NCBI GenBank assembly: GCA_018221065.1
Contig: JAAOXY010000071.1
Location: 1 to 11,623, forward strand
Origin: Candidatus Aenigmatarchaeota archaeon
Lineage (GTDB): Archaea > Aenigmatarchaeota > Aenigmatarchaeia > Aenigmatarchaeales > Aenigmatarchaeaceae
DNA length: 11,623 nt
Direction of reading: 5' to 3'
The notes under the pieces are model-generated. The model was given only the letters and a program-made list of their open reading frames with translations, was not told where the DNA came from and did no database searches. Each line of letters opens with the position of its first letter. Positions within the stretch are counted from its first letter, which is position 1. This document shows positions 5,024-11,180 of the stretch, one piece after another. The translations under genes and the position numbers were made by a program.

Positions 5024-5809
5024 ATGACATTCTATGATGATCTGAGTAAGAAGGTCAAAATAAAGGAAAAAGATCTTTTGCCAAGAAGGTATAATCTTCT
5101 AGGAAAGATACTTCTTGTGAAATTAAAACCTGAGCTCTTTAGATATAGAAGAAGAATAGGTAAAGCTATTTTAGAATTGATTCCTTATGTTCATACTGTT
5201 TGTCTAGATAATGGGGTTTCTGGAAAGACTAGAAAGCCTTCTATAGAAGTTATAGCTGGATGTAAAGATACTGAAACACTTCATACAGAATATGGATGTA
5301 AATTTTTCTTAGATGTTTCTCAGAACATGTGGTCAAAAGGGAATAAAGGAGAGAGAGCAAGGATGAAGAAGATCAAAAAAGGTGAAGTTATCATAGATAT
5401 GTTTGCTGGGATTGGATATTGGTCAGTGTTTGTTGCTAAGAATGCTAAAAAGGTTTATGCAATTGATATCAATCCTAAGGCGATAAAGTATTTAGAAAAA
5501 AATATTTGGATTAATAAAGTGGAAAATAAAGTTGAAGTGTTGAAAGGAGATTGTAGAAAATATTCCGACCTTTTAGAGAATACTGGTGACAGAATAATAA
5601 TGGGTTATTTTGATACTAAGAAATTTTTACCATATGCCGTGAAGATGGCTAAGAAAAATGCTATAATACATTATCATGATGTTTGTCCCATAGATAAGTT
5701 AGAAGAATTAAAAAATTATGTTTCTAAGTTTGGAAAGATTATTGATGTGAGAAAAATAAAATCATATTCTCCTAAGGTTGCACATTTTGTGATAGATTTA
5801 AGAGTTTAA
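5024..5809 (+). CDS. taw2: tRNA wybutosine-synthesis aminocarboxypropyltransferase Taw2
   Basis: The 261-aa class I SAM-dependent enzyme belongs to the Trm5/TYW2 family. Visible are AGCKDTETLHTEYGC (78-92), the MWSKGNKGER block (102-111), SAM motif I DMFAGIGYWS (125-134), AIDIN (146-150) and RIIMGYFDTKKFL (190-202). SKGN-ER and MGYF replace the SPR-TER and NLP of Trm5 and point to TYW2/Taw2, which transfers the 3-amino-3-carboxypropyl group from SAM onto imG-14 at G37 of tRNA-Phe. The N-terminal LPRRYNLLGKILLVKL start is family-like. ATG 5024 has no ribosome site and probably is leaderless. A convergent Trm5 gene about 450 bp away supplies the first step of the same pathway. Confidence 0.85.
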   Translation: MTFYDDLSKKVKIKEKDLLPRRYNLLGKILLVKLKPELFRYRRRIGKAILELIPYVHTVCLDNGVSGKTRKPSIEVIAGCKDTETLHTEYGCKFFLDVSQNMWSKGNKGERARMKKIKKGEVIIDMFAGIGYWSVFVAKNAKKVYAIDINPKAIKYLEKNIWINKVENKVEVLKGDCRKYSDLLENTGDRIIMGYFDTKKFLPYAVKMAKKNAIIHYHDVCPIDKLEELKNYVSKFGKIIDVRKIKSYSPKVAHFVIDLRV

Positions 5810-5825
5810 TCTATGAAATTATCTT

Positions 5826-6011
5826 ATGGCTATTTATTATGTGGAAGATGAGAATACTGATCCAGTACCTTTTCATTTGAAAGGAGATTTTGATGAGGAT
5901 GCTCTTTCTCAGATGGGGTATACAATTGTTGGAAGAAAAGATCCTGATATCTATGTGACAAAAACAACGGTTGGGAACCTCATGGACTATAAAAATTTAA
6001 TTAAAGATTGA
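5826..6011 (+). CDS. 61-aa small protein, tandem paralog 1
   Basis: Small acidic protein MAIYYVEDENTDPVP... It aligns without gaps to the product of the next gene: M1, Y4, G20, D23-E24, L27, G31-Y32, V35, D39, D41, Y43 and K46 are shared. That pattern shows both are real and homologous. The fold may be a short alpha-beta unit (YYV strand, DEDALSQMGY helix, DIYVTK strand). It starts 16 bp after taw2. GATTTAAGAG (about 5794-5803) could serve as a TATA box about 25 nt upstream for leaderless expression. No family recognised. Confidence 0.6.
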   Translation: MAIYYVEDENTDPVPFHLKGDFDEDALSQMGYTIVGRKDPDIYVTKTTVGNLMDYKNLIKD

Positions 6012-6038
6012 TTTAAAGGGTACTTTCTCTAAGAAAGT
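6012..6038 (+). promoter_or_regulatory. TATA box plus 7-bp inverted repeat before 72-aa gene
   Basis: TTTAAAGG (about 6012-6019) sits 22-29 nt before ATG 6041, suiting a leaderless start. Between them is a perfect inverted repeat ACTTTCT-CTA-AGAAAGT (6022-6038). Covering the presumed transcription start, it has the layout of a repressor operator. Operator function is inferred from position alone. Confidence 0.45.
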
Positions 6039-6040
6039 CT

Positions 6041-6259
6041 ATGACAGTTTATGTTTTTGATACTAGGACTCAAGAATTCAATAGTTTGGAGTGGGTTGGC
6101 CCTATTGATGAAGAAATTCTTGCTAATCTTGGTTACAAGTCAGTAAAAGAAGGAGACGGTGATCTTTATTTGATGAAGGGTAAACCAGCAGATAAAGAAG
6201 AAAGAAAAAAAGCTCTTTTTGAATATGCTGCAATTCTAAATAATCTAGGTAGTTGTTAA
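6041..6259 (+). CDS. 72-aa small protein, tandem paralog 2
   Basis: MTVYVFDTRTQEF... is homologous to the preceding 61-aa protein over about 46 residues (shared GY, DE, D.D.Y and K positions). It has a longer charged helical tail, ADKEERKKALFEYAAIL, ending GSC. The two genes look like an old tandem duplication. A TATA box and an inverted repeat just upstream suggest its own regulated, leaderless transcript. Its TAA stop shares a TTAA with the stop of convergent trm5, a 4-bp overlap. Function unknown; the position between taw2 and trm5 hints at a link with tRNA modification but does not establish it. Confidence 0.65.
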   Translation: MTVYVFDTRTQEFNSLEWVGPIDEEILANLGYKSVKEGDGDLYLMKGKPADKEERKKALFEYAAILNNLGSC

Positions 6260-7023
6260 AGAATTTTTATATCTAATCTTACTTTCCACATCTTAGGTGC
6301 GTAAGGTAAAACTTTTTGATCGCTTATTATTTTGTATTTTATGTTGAATGTTTTTGCCATTTCTTTTACTTTTTTTCTTAGATCGCTGAACTTTTTTGGC
6401 TCATTTGATATTCCATATAGATGGATTACTGTTCCTTTTTTTGAAGATAAAAATGCAGAATCTAAAAATTCAATTGCTGTTTCTGGAAGAGGCATTATTA
6501 TCCTATCAAATTTTCCTAGATATCTTGCTTCTCTAACATCCCAACAGTAATTTTTGATATTTTTTATTTTGTTTAGTTTGATATTTTTTTCTGCGTAGAT
6601 AACAGCGTCAAGATTTATTTCTATTGCAACTATGTTTGCTTTTGGGTGTTTCTTTGCGATAGTTATTGCATATGGTCCGATGCCTGAGAACATGACAAGG
6701 ACAGAATCTTTCGGTTTTACTTTTTCTGCTATTCTTTTTCTTTCAGTTGATTCTCTTGGTGAAAAATATACTTTTTTTGGGTCTAGTTTTAGAAAACATC
6801 CGTGTTCTTTGTGTATGACTTCTGTATCTCTAGAACCAGCAACTAACTTTAGGCTGTAGATTCTGTAGACACCCGTTCTTCCACTTTTTTTCTTTAGAAC
6901 AGATTTTACATTTTTGTGCTGTTTCATAATATCTTGAGCTACTTGCTTTTCATTTTCTATTTTAGAATCTATTATTGCAACTGCTTTGTCTTTAGATCCA
7001 ATTACATCAAATGCATATCCCAT
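6256..7023 (-). CDS. trm5: tRNA (guanine37-N1)-methyltransferase Trm5, lacking D1 domain
   Basis: The 255-aa SAM-dependent enzyme makes m1G37 in tRNA, which prevents frameshifting and starts wyosine synthesis. It has the Trm5 D2 start FDVIGSKDKAVAII (5-18), HKEHGC (71-76), VYFSPRESTERKR (85-97), SAM motif MFSGIGPYAI (111-120), AIEIN (133-137) and RIIMPLP (174-180). By alignment with M. jannaschii Trm5, Y86, E94 and R95 match catalytic-site Y177, E185 and R186, and P180 matches P267. The N265 position is Pro (P178). Family members usually exceed 300 aa with an N-terminal D1 domain that reads the tRNA elbow; this one starts directly at D2. ATG 7023 is the natural start and no D1 coding lies upstream. 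Taw2 is the closest relative in the window. Confidence 0.88.
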   Translation of the reverse strand: MGYAFDVIGSKDKAVAIIDSKIENEKQVAQDIMKQHKNVKSVLKKKSGRTGVYRIYSLKLVAGSRDTEVIHKEHGCFLKLDPKKVYFSPRESTERKRIAEKVKPKDSVLVMFSGIGPYAITIAKKHPKANIVAIEINLDAVIYAEKNIKLNKIKNIKNYCWDVREARYLGKFDRIIMPLPETAIEFLDSAFLSSKKGTVIHLYGISNEPKKFSDLRKKVKEMAKTFNIKYKIISDQKVLPYAPKMWKVRLDIKIL

Positions 7024-7059
7024 AATAGTTAATCTTTGAGGGTGTTCATATTGTTAAGC

Positions 7060-7067
7060 ATTTAAAC
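7060..7067. promoter_or_regulatory. Bidirectional TTTAAA box between trm5 and dphB
   Basis: The palindromic ATTTAAAC core (7060-7067) lies 22-28 nt before ATG 7088 of dphB, fitting leaderless transcription. Read on the other strand it could also serve trm5, whose start is about 40 nt away. The 64-bp divergent gap holds no other clear signal. Confidence 0.45.
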
Positions 7068-7087
7068 TTCTCATACAACTAATTCTT

Positions 7088-7810
7088 ATGTTATATTTGA
7101 TTGGATTAGGATTGCATGATGAGAAAGATGTTTCTGTTAAAGCAATAGAGATTGCAAAGAAATGTGCTTGTTATTGTGAGCTCTATACAAACAAGTGGTA
7201 TGGTTCATTAGAAGAGCTTGGAAATATGATTGGTAAGAAAGTTCAGTTGTTACAGAGGTCTGATCTTGAGGAAAATCTTAAGCAATTGATTAATACTGCT
7301 AAGGAGACAGATGTAGCTTTATTTGTTCCAGGAGACCCTTTAGCAGCTACTACGCATGTGGAAGTTGTTGTACAGGCTAGAAAGGAAGGCATACCTATAG
7401 AGATTATACATAATGCTTCTATTTTCTCTGCTATAGCTGAATCAGGCTTACAATTGTATAAATTTGGTAAAACAGCTACAATACCGTTTACTAAGCATTT
7501 AGAGTCAGTAAAAGAGGCCGTTAATTCCAATAAAGGCATGGGTTTACATACATTGCTATTGCTAGACTTGGACAGTGTTAATGATAAATATATGAGCGTT
7601 TCAGAAGCTTTAGAGCTTTTAATGAGCTCTGATATCTTAAATGAGCATGATAAAGTCGTTGCTATGGCTAAATTGGGTTCAGGAGAACCTGAGATATTTT
7701 ATGATGAAGCTGGTCCTTTACACAAGAAGGTATTTTCAGTACCTGCTGTGTTGATAGTTCCTGGTAAATTACATTTTCTTGAAAAAGATTATTTGGAGAT
7801 GTTAAAATGA
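7088..7810 (+). CDS. dphB: Diphthine synthase DphB/Dph5
   Basis: The 240-aa SAM-dependent methyltransferase of the tetrapyrrole-methylase fold trimethylates the modified histidine of archaeal elongation factor 2 on the way to diphthamide. Typical features are MLYLIGLGLHDEKDVSVKA at the N-terminus, CELYTN, LFVPGDPLAATTHVEV with the GDP motif (about 79-94), IEIIHNASIFSAIAESGLQLYKFG, and the C-terminal G.GEPEI.YDE followed by AVLIVPGKLHFLE.DYLE. Length is slightly short of the usual 250-270 residues. It is likely leaderless from the TTTAAA box upstream. The stop overlaps the start of the DUF357 gene in ATGA (7807-7810), so the two are translationally coupled. Confidence 0.95.
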   Translation: MLYLIGLGLHDEKDVSVKAIEIAKKCACYCELYTNKWYGSLEELGNMIGKKVQLLQRSDLEENLKQLINTAKETDVALFVPGDPLAATTHVEVVVQARKEGIPIEIIHNASIFSAIAESGLQLYKFGKTATIPFTKHLESVKEAVNSNKGMGLHTLLLLDLDSVNDKYMSVSEALELLMSSDILNEHDKVVAMAKLGSGEPEIFYDEAGPLHKKVFSVPAVLIVPGKLHFLEKDYLEMLK

Positions 7811-8052
7811 ATGAGCATGTTACAATAGAAGAGATTGACAAGTGGTTAATTAAAATTGAAGAGATTGTTCCTAAGATAGAAGTTGTTGAGCCTAGAGGTC
7901 AAGGTTGGTATACCAATATGAAAGCTTATATTTCTGATTCTAAGCACTTCAGAGATGAAGGTGATTTGGTTAGAGGCTTTGAAGCTGTTGTATGGGCATG
8001 GGCAATCTTTGAGATATGCGTTGATCTTGGTGTTTTTGCAATAGATAAATAG
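7807..8052 (+). CDS. DUF357-family protein
   Basis: The 81-aa archaeal protein has the DUF357 signature in its second half: KAYISDSKHFRDEGDLVRG followed by FEAVVWAWAIFEICVDLGV (about 38-76). The N-terminal half is an amphipathic helix (IEEIDKWLIKIEEIV). DUF357 proteins are small, all-helical and of unknown biochemical function, and often lie beside translation or tRNA genes in archaea. It overlaps dphB by 4 bp (ATGA), so it is probably co-expressed with the diphthamide enzyme. The stop at 8050-8052 is immediately followed by the promoter of the next operon. Confidence 0.85.
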   Translation: MNEHVTIEEIDKWLIKIEEIVPKIEVVEPRGQGWYTNMKAYISDSKHFRDEGDLVRGFEAVVWAWAIFEICVDLGVFAIDK

Positions 8053-8068
8053 AAACCTTTATATATAC
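8052..8068 (+). promoter_or_regulatory. Strong BRE/TATA promoter
   Basis: GAAACC followed by TTTATATATAC (8058-8068) is the most canonical BRE-TATA pair in the window. It would start transcription near 8088-8092, giving a leader of about 40 nt before ATG 8130. Confidence 0.7.
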
Positions 8069-8091
8069 TAAAAACCTATTACTCTATAGTA

Positions 8092-8110
8092 GTAACTACT
8101 TAGTAGTTAC
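8092..8110 (+). promoter_or_regulatory. Perfect 8-bp inverted repeat at the presumed transcription start
   Basis: GTAACTAC-TTA-GTAGTTAC has two perfect 8-bp arms and a 3-nt spacer, placed about 25-45 nt after the TATA box. It may be an operator overlapping the start site, or a hairpin near the 5' end of the leader. It stops 5 nt before the AGGGTGG ribosome site (8116-8122). Confidence 0.6.
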
Positions 8111-8129
8111 AAACGAGGGTGGTTCGGTT

Positions 8130-8279
8130 ATGATGAAAAAAGTTAGGATACCAAAACATGTTTCAATGGGAGACAAAGTTAGAATGATTATATACAATAC
8201 TGCTGTGGATATAACAAATCAAAAAGGCGGTTATATGACAATTGATGATAAAAAAATAAATTATGAGGGTGATTTATGA
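8130..8279 (+). CDS. 49-aa basic small protein leading the operon
   Basis: MMKKVRIPKHVSMGDKVRMI... is a 49-aa gene with a strong promoter and an AGGGTGG ribosome site 7 nt upstream; the second ATG (8133) is an equal candidate. It ends ...KKINYEGDL, and its own last codons contain the GGGTGAT ribosome site of the next gene, whose ATG overlaps its TGA. The N-terminus is basic and the C-terminus beta-like. No family recognised. It could be an autoregulator of the inverted repeat upstream, which is only inference from gene order. Confidence 0.6.
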   Translation: MMKKVRIPKHVSMGDKVRMIIYNTAVDITNQKGGYMTIDDKKINYEGDL

Positions 8280-8893
8280 TGAGTGGTGGAATGACAGAAG
8301 ATCAAGTAAGAGAACACGCAGCAAGAACTAATCAGGCATTTAGTGGAGCTAGTGAATATGGTCAAATGATCATGAATCCTAGGCAAATGAAAAATGTTTA
8401 TGAAAAGTATTATGGTGGTCACAAACAAACAAAGGGTACATTTAGTGATGATTGGAAAAATTGGACAACACCTTGGATTACAAATCAAAATCCTGATGGT
8501 GAATACATTCAGGGTGTATTGAATAATAGAGGGAATCCAGCAAGTTTTTATGATATTATGGCATCTCCATTTTCTGATGCAATGTCTGTTGTGTCAACAT
8601 TTGATTTTTTCAGTTCTATAAGAGAAGGTTGGTTCTTAGGATCAAATAATTCAAAGAAAGAAGCTCAAATGTATGTTAATAGTATTAGACAACAAGCAGC
8701 TCAAGAATATGAACATGAGCAAGCAAGTATTAGTGCAATTAGAAAAGGTCGTGTTCGTAGAGAAGTTCGTGAGAGACTTGGAGATTTTGGCGAAGTACTC
8801 GATTTGGCTGAATCTATGCCAGATGGATATTCAGCTGCAGCAATTATTGATGCACTTGGAAGCAGAACAGGACGAAGAAGAAGAGGACCTTGA
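8276..8893 (+). CDS. 205-aa hypothetical protein with Arg-rich tail
   Basis: MMSGGMTEDQVREHAA... of 205 aa (204 if the second ATG, 8279, is used; it is better spaced from GGTGAT at 8269-8273). The first two thirds are Gln/Asn/Gly/aromatic-rich (WKNWTTPWITNQNPDGEY, DIMASPFSDAMSVVSTFDFFSS) without clear membrane helices. Residues about 125-195 form charged helices (KKEAQMYVNSIRQQAAQEYEH, then RKGRVRREVRERLGDFGEVL). It ends SRTGRRRRGP. No family recognised. It overlaps the 49-aa gene by 4 bp and precedes the membrane-protein operon by 69 bp with a T-tract between. A soluble partner of those membrane proteins is plausible. Confidence 0.65.
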   Translation: MMSGGMTEDQVREHAARTNQAFSGASEYGQMIMNPRQMKNVYEKYYGGHKQTKGTFSDDWKNWTTPWITNQNPDGEYIQGVLNNRGNPASFYDIMASPFSDAMSVVSTFDFFSSIREGWFLGSNNSKKEAQMYVNSIRQQAAQEYEHEQASISAIRKGRVRREVRERLGDFGEVLDLAESMPDGYSAAAIIDALGSRTGRRRRGP

Positions 8894-8903
8894 ATAAGGC
8901 CTC

Positions 8904-8923
8904 ATTTTTAAACTTTTTCCTTT
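8904..8923 (+). terminator. T-rich terminator after 205-aa gene
   Basis: Successive T-runs ATTTTTAAAC and TTTTTCCTTT begin 11 nt after the stop and precede the next TATA box, separating two transcription units. No strong hairpin is evident, as is common for archaeal terminators. Confidence 0.5.
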
Positions 8924-8930
8924 AACATTA

Positions 8931-8942
8931 TTTTTATATATC
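8931..8942 (+). promoter_or_regulatory. TATA box of membrane-protein operon
   Basis: TTTTTATATATC lies 21-32 nt before ATG 8963, where no ribosome site is present, which fits a leaderless first gene. Confidence 0.6.
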
Positions 8943-8962
8943 AATGTATCTATAACTTTGAC

Positions 8963-9556
8963 ATGGCAGTTGATTTGTTTCAGTTGATATTTCAGGAGAT
9001 ATTGAAGATAAGTCCTAGAATTATATCTCAATATACCACAGTTCAAGATCAATTACTATATCTGATACTTATTCCACATGTAATATTATTCTTATTCATT
9101 CTTGCATTTTCTAAGGGAATTGTTGCAAGAGTTTTAGGTGAAGCTAGAGGAAGTTTCATATATTTGTTGAGTTTAGTAGTCTATATTTTTATTGTTATTT
9201 CGGGTTGGTATGGATCGTTTTTGATACCACTCTTTAATGCATGGTTAATAGTATTGCTAATAGTTGGACTATTCCTGTTCGGTATTAGTGCTGTAATTGG
9301 TCCAGGTAGATTATCTGAAGCTAAGAAATTTGCTGGTGCTGCTGCTGAAACAGTTGCAGCTAAAACAACTGGTGTAACTGCTAAGAGAAAGGCATTTGAA
9401 AGTGAGATTGAATTAGTAACTGAACAGATTAGAGGAATTGATACTCAATTGAGAAGAGGTGGCAATACAGTAGATACTATTACTTTTTTGAATAATCAAA
9501 AATCAGCATTGACAGCTCAAAAAACTAAACTTGAACACGAATTAAATAAATTGTGA
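8963..9556 (+). CDS. Membrane protein with C-terminal coiled coil
   Basis: The 197-aa protein has an N-terminal amphipathic stretch (1-28) and about three membrane segments at roughly 30-49, 63-83 and 86-113. An Ala-rich linker (120-138) leads to a charged coiled coil (about 140-197, ESEIELVTEQIRGIDTQLRR and QKSALTAQKTKLEHELNKL). No family recognised. It begins a leaderless four-gene operon; its TGA lies inside the GTGAT ribosome site of the next gene, so translation is coupled. The cytoplasmic coiled coil suggests it tethers a soluble partner to the complex formed with the multi-pass proteins that follow; this is inference. Confidence 0.65.
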   Translation: MAVDLFQLIFQEILKISPRIISQYTTVQDQLLYLILIPHVILFLFILAFSKGIVARVLGEARGSFIYLLSLVVYIFIVISGWYGSFLIPLFNAWLIVLLIVGLFLFGISAVIGPGRLSEAKKFAGAAAETVAAKTTGVTAKRKAFESEIELVTEQIRGIDTQLRRGGNTVDTITFLNNQKSALTAQKTKLEHELNKL

Positions 9557-9560
9557 TTTT

Positions 9561-10058
9561 ATGGCTATTGATCCAGTAATGCAAATGGCTATTCCTTTCT
9601 TATTTGTATTTGCTGTAGTTTTTGGAGTTTTAGAATTATCATTGAAACAATGGTCAAAACCAATTAAAGCTGTTATAGCTCTTGCATTATCGTTTTTTGC
9701 TATAACTTATCAACCATTTACAAGTCTACTTTGGGCTAATATGGGTAATATTCTTTTCTTTTTCATATTTATGTTCTTCATAGCTTTTCTTGGAGAACTT
9801 TTACAATGGAAAAAGATGGAAAATCCATTAGAAAAAATGGTTGTTACTGCAATTGTTTTGTTCTTACTTTTGACAATCGGATGGTATGTTATAGATTTAA
9901 TAGAATTTGATATCCCAATTGTTGGTGATAAAGATAATCTTTTCTTACTTGTAGGAATAATGGTTATAGTTGCACTTTTCTTAGCAACTATGAAAGGTGG
10001 AGAAGTATATCATTTTTATGAAACAGCTAAAGCAAAACAAGCTGAAGCTCACAAATAA
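9561..10058 (+). CDS. Five-TM membrane protein, family member 1
   Basis: The 165-aa protein has about five membrane helices at roughly 8-26, 36-54, 60-81, 91-112 and 126-144, and a charged tail (ETAKAKQAEAHK). The first helices read FLFVFAVVFGVLELSLKQW then KPIKAVIALALSFFAI. This is the same pattern as FAIVYGVIDKVKF...NAIIAIVTAFLVL in the two following genes, although its C-terminal half is more divergent. GTGAT at 9553-9557 gives a ribosome site 3 nt before ATG 9561. Family function unknown. I recall similar FAxVYGxLxxxK membrane proteins among uncultivated small-genome archaea, but cannot confirm a match. Confidence 0.65.
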   Translation: MAIDPVMQMAIPFLFVFAVVFGVLELSLKQWSKPIKAVIALALSFFAITYQPFTSLLWANMGNILFFFIFMFFIAFLGELLQWKKMENPLEKMVVTAIVLFLLLTIGWYVIDLIEFDIPIVGDKDNLFLLVGIMVIVALFLATMKGGEVYHFYETAKAKQAEAHK

Positions 10059-10100
10059 TAAAACTTATATGTGCAGATAACGAAATTAGGAGTGATTAAT

Positions 10101-10604
10101 ATGAGTGGATTGGAAACAGTAATTATAAACTTGAGAGAAGCAGGTTTTATGTTGATTCTTCTTTGGTTATTAACGCTTTCCGTAGTTTACGGTGTGCTTT
10201 CTCACATAAAGCTTCCACAATCACTTCCAGCGAGAGGAGTGATTTCAATAGTGATGGCATTCATGGTATTACTTGCAGCTTCTGCAGGACCAGTAGCAGC
10301 ATTTATTAGTAATATAATAACAGCATCGATAATGATTGCGTTCGGTCTTATTATCGTTATGATATTCCTTGAAATAAGCGGTGCAAAAGTTGGTGGAGAA
10401 CATGTATTTACAAAACATCCGAGATTTGTAGCAGGTGCATTGATTCTCTTATTCATCTTGATCTTTATTGGAGCAGGTGGATTGGGACTTTTGAATATAC
10501 CGTCGATAGTAATAAGTGATCCAATGTTAGCTATGGCATTCTTCTTGATTGTTATGGCAGTAGCAATTTGGGTCATGTTTAAAGGAACAGGAGGAGGAAA
10601 TTAA
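10101..10604 (+). CDS. Five-TM membrane protein, family member 2
   Basis: The 167-aa protein has helices at about 14-32, 45-66, 69-92, 109-132 and 140-160. Signature parts shared with the next gene are LLWLLTLSVVYGVL (20-33), an AxGVISIVMAFMVLLA stretch, and LIFIGAGGLGLL (120-131). ATG 10101 is chosen over GTG 10071 because AGGAGTGAT (10088-10096) is an excellent ribosome site 4 nt upstream and the extra N-terminus is not conserved. Gly/Ser residues favour GGA and many codons are GC-richer than in member 1, hinting at stronger expression. It ends in GTGGGN; the stop abuts the next ATG. Function unknown. Confidence 0.7.
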   Translation: MSGLETVIINLREAGFMLILLWLLTLSVVYGVLSHIKLPQSLPARGVISIVMAFMVLLAASAGPVAAFISNIITASIMIAFGLIIVMIFLEISGAKVGGEHVFTKHPRFVAGALILLFILIFIGAGGLGLLNIPSIVISDPMLAMAFFLIVMAVAIWVMFKGTGGGN

Positions 10605-11153
10605 ATGCCGTTAGATTTAGCTTGGCTTTCGAATATGGGACTTCCAGAGATAATGTTATGGCTATTAAGTTTTGCTATAGTTTATGGAGTAATAGACAAA
10701 GTAAAGTTTATAGCAAATAGAGAAGTAAATGCTATAATAGCTATCGTAACAGCTTTTTTAGTATTGTTTGCAACTCCAATTGAATTGATAATGGTATTAT
10801 CTTCAATGTCACAGAGTCTTGTACTCGTGGTTCTTGGTATATTAGTTTTATTTGTATTTGCTGAGGTTGCTGGATTAAGACATAAAGAAGTAGTGTTTGG
10901 TCCGGATGGTAAACCATTGAAAGAAGTGGATGTTCCACTATTTTCAGCTAATAAGACTGTTACAGGAATTGCGTTTTTGATAATAACTATATTGATTTTT
11001 GTTGGAGCAGGTGGTCTAGGAATATTAGGATGGAATGTTGACTTAACTGGTGGATTATCAACATCAATGTTATTCTTTGTAGTTGTAATAATAGCAATTC
11101 TTTGGATGATAACAGAAAAGAAAGAAGAGACGCATCAAAGAGTTAGAGTTTAG
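10605..11153 (+). CDS. Five-TM membrane protein, family member 3
   Basis: The 182-aa protein has helices at about 13-30, 41-56, 61-88, 118-141 and 152-169. It is a clear paralog of the preceding product: MLWLLSFAIVYGVI (17-30), NAIIAIVTAFLVLFA (42-56) and LIFVGAGGLGIL (130-141). A hydrophilic loop of about 25 residues (92-116, RHKEVVFGPDGKPLKEVDV) separates the halves, longer than in member 2, and the tail is basic (HQRVRV). The ATG directly follows the upstream TAA, with GGAGGAGGA (10590-10598) as ribosome site. It ends the operon; T-rich sequence follows. The three paralogs may form a hetero-oligomeric membrane complex (inference). Confidence 0.7.
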   Translation: MPLDLAWLSNMGLPEIMLWLLSFAIVYGVIDKVKFIANREVNAIIAIVTAFLVLFATPIELIMVLSSMSQSLVLVVLGILVLFVFAEVAGLRHKEVVFGPDGKPLKEVDVPLFSANKTVTGIAFLIITILIFVGAGGLGILGWNVDLTGGLSTSMLFFVVVIIAILWMITEKKEETHQRVRV

Positions 11154-11180
11154 TTTCTCTACTTTTCTTCTTTTTCTTTT
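11154..11180 (+). terminator. T-rich terminator inside convergent gene
   Basis: Immediately after the stop of the membrane operon the + strand is pyrimidine-rich with T-runs (CTTCTTTTTCTTTT). The same bases encode the Lys/Glu tail of the convergent gene, so terminator and coding sequence overlap. Confidence 0.4.

Noticed and set aside
4644..5030. A 128-aa open frame on the - strand.
   Set aside because: It lies over the 94-aa membrane gene and reads as its antisense (Pro/Ile-rich); the + gene has the ribosome site, promoter and codon bias.
10202..10576. A 124-aa open frame on the - strand.
   Set aside because: It is the mirror of the hydrophobic + strand gene with no start signal; the + gene is conserved with its paralog.
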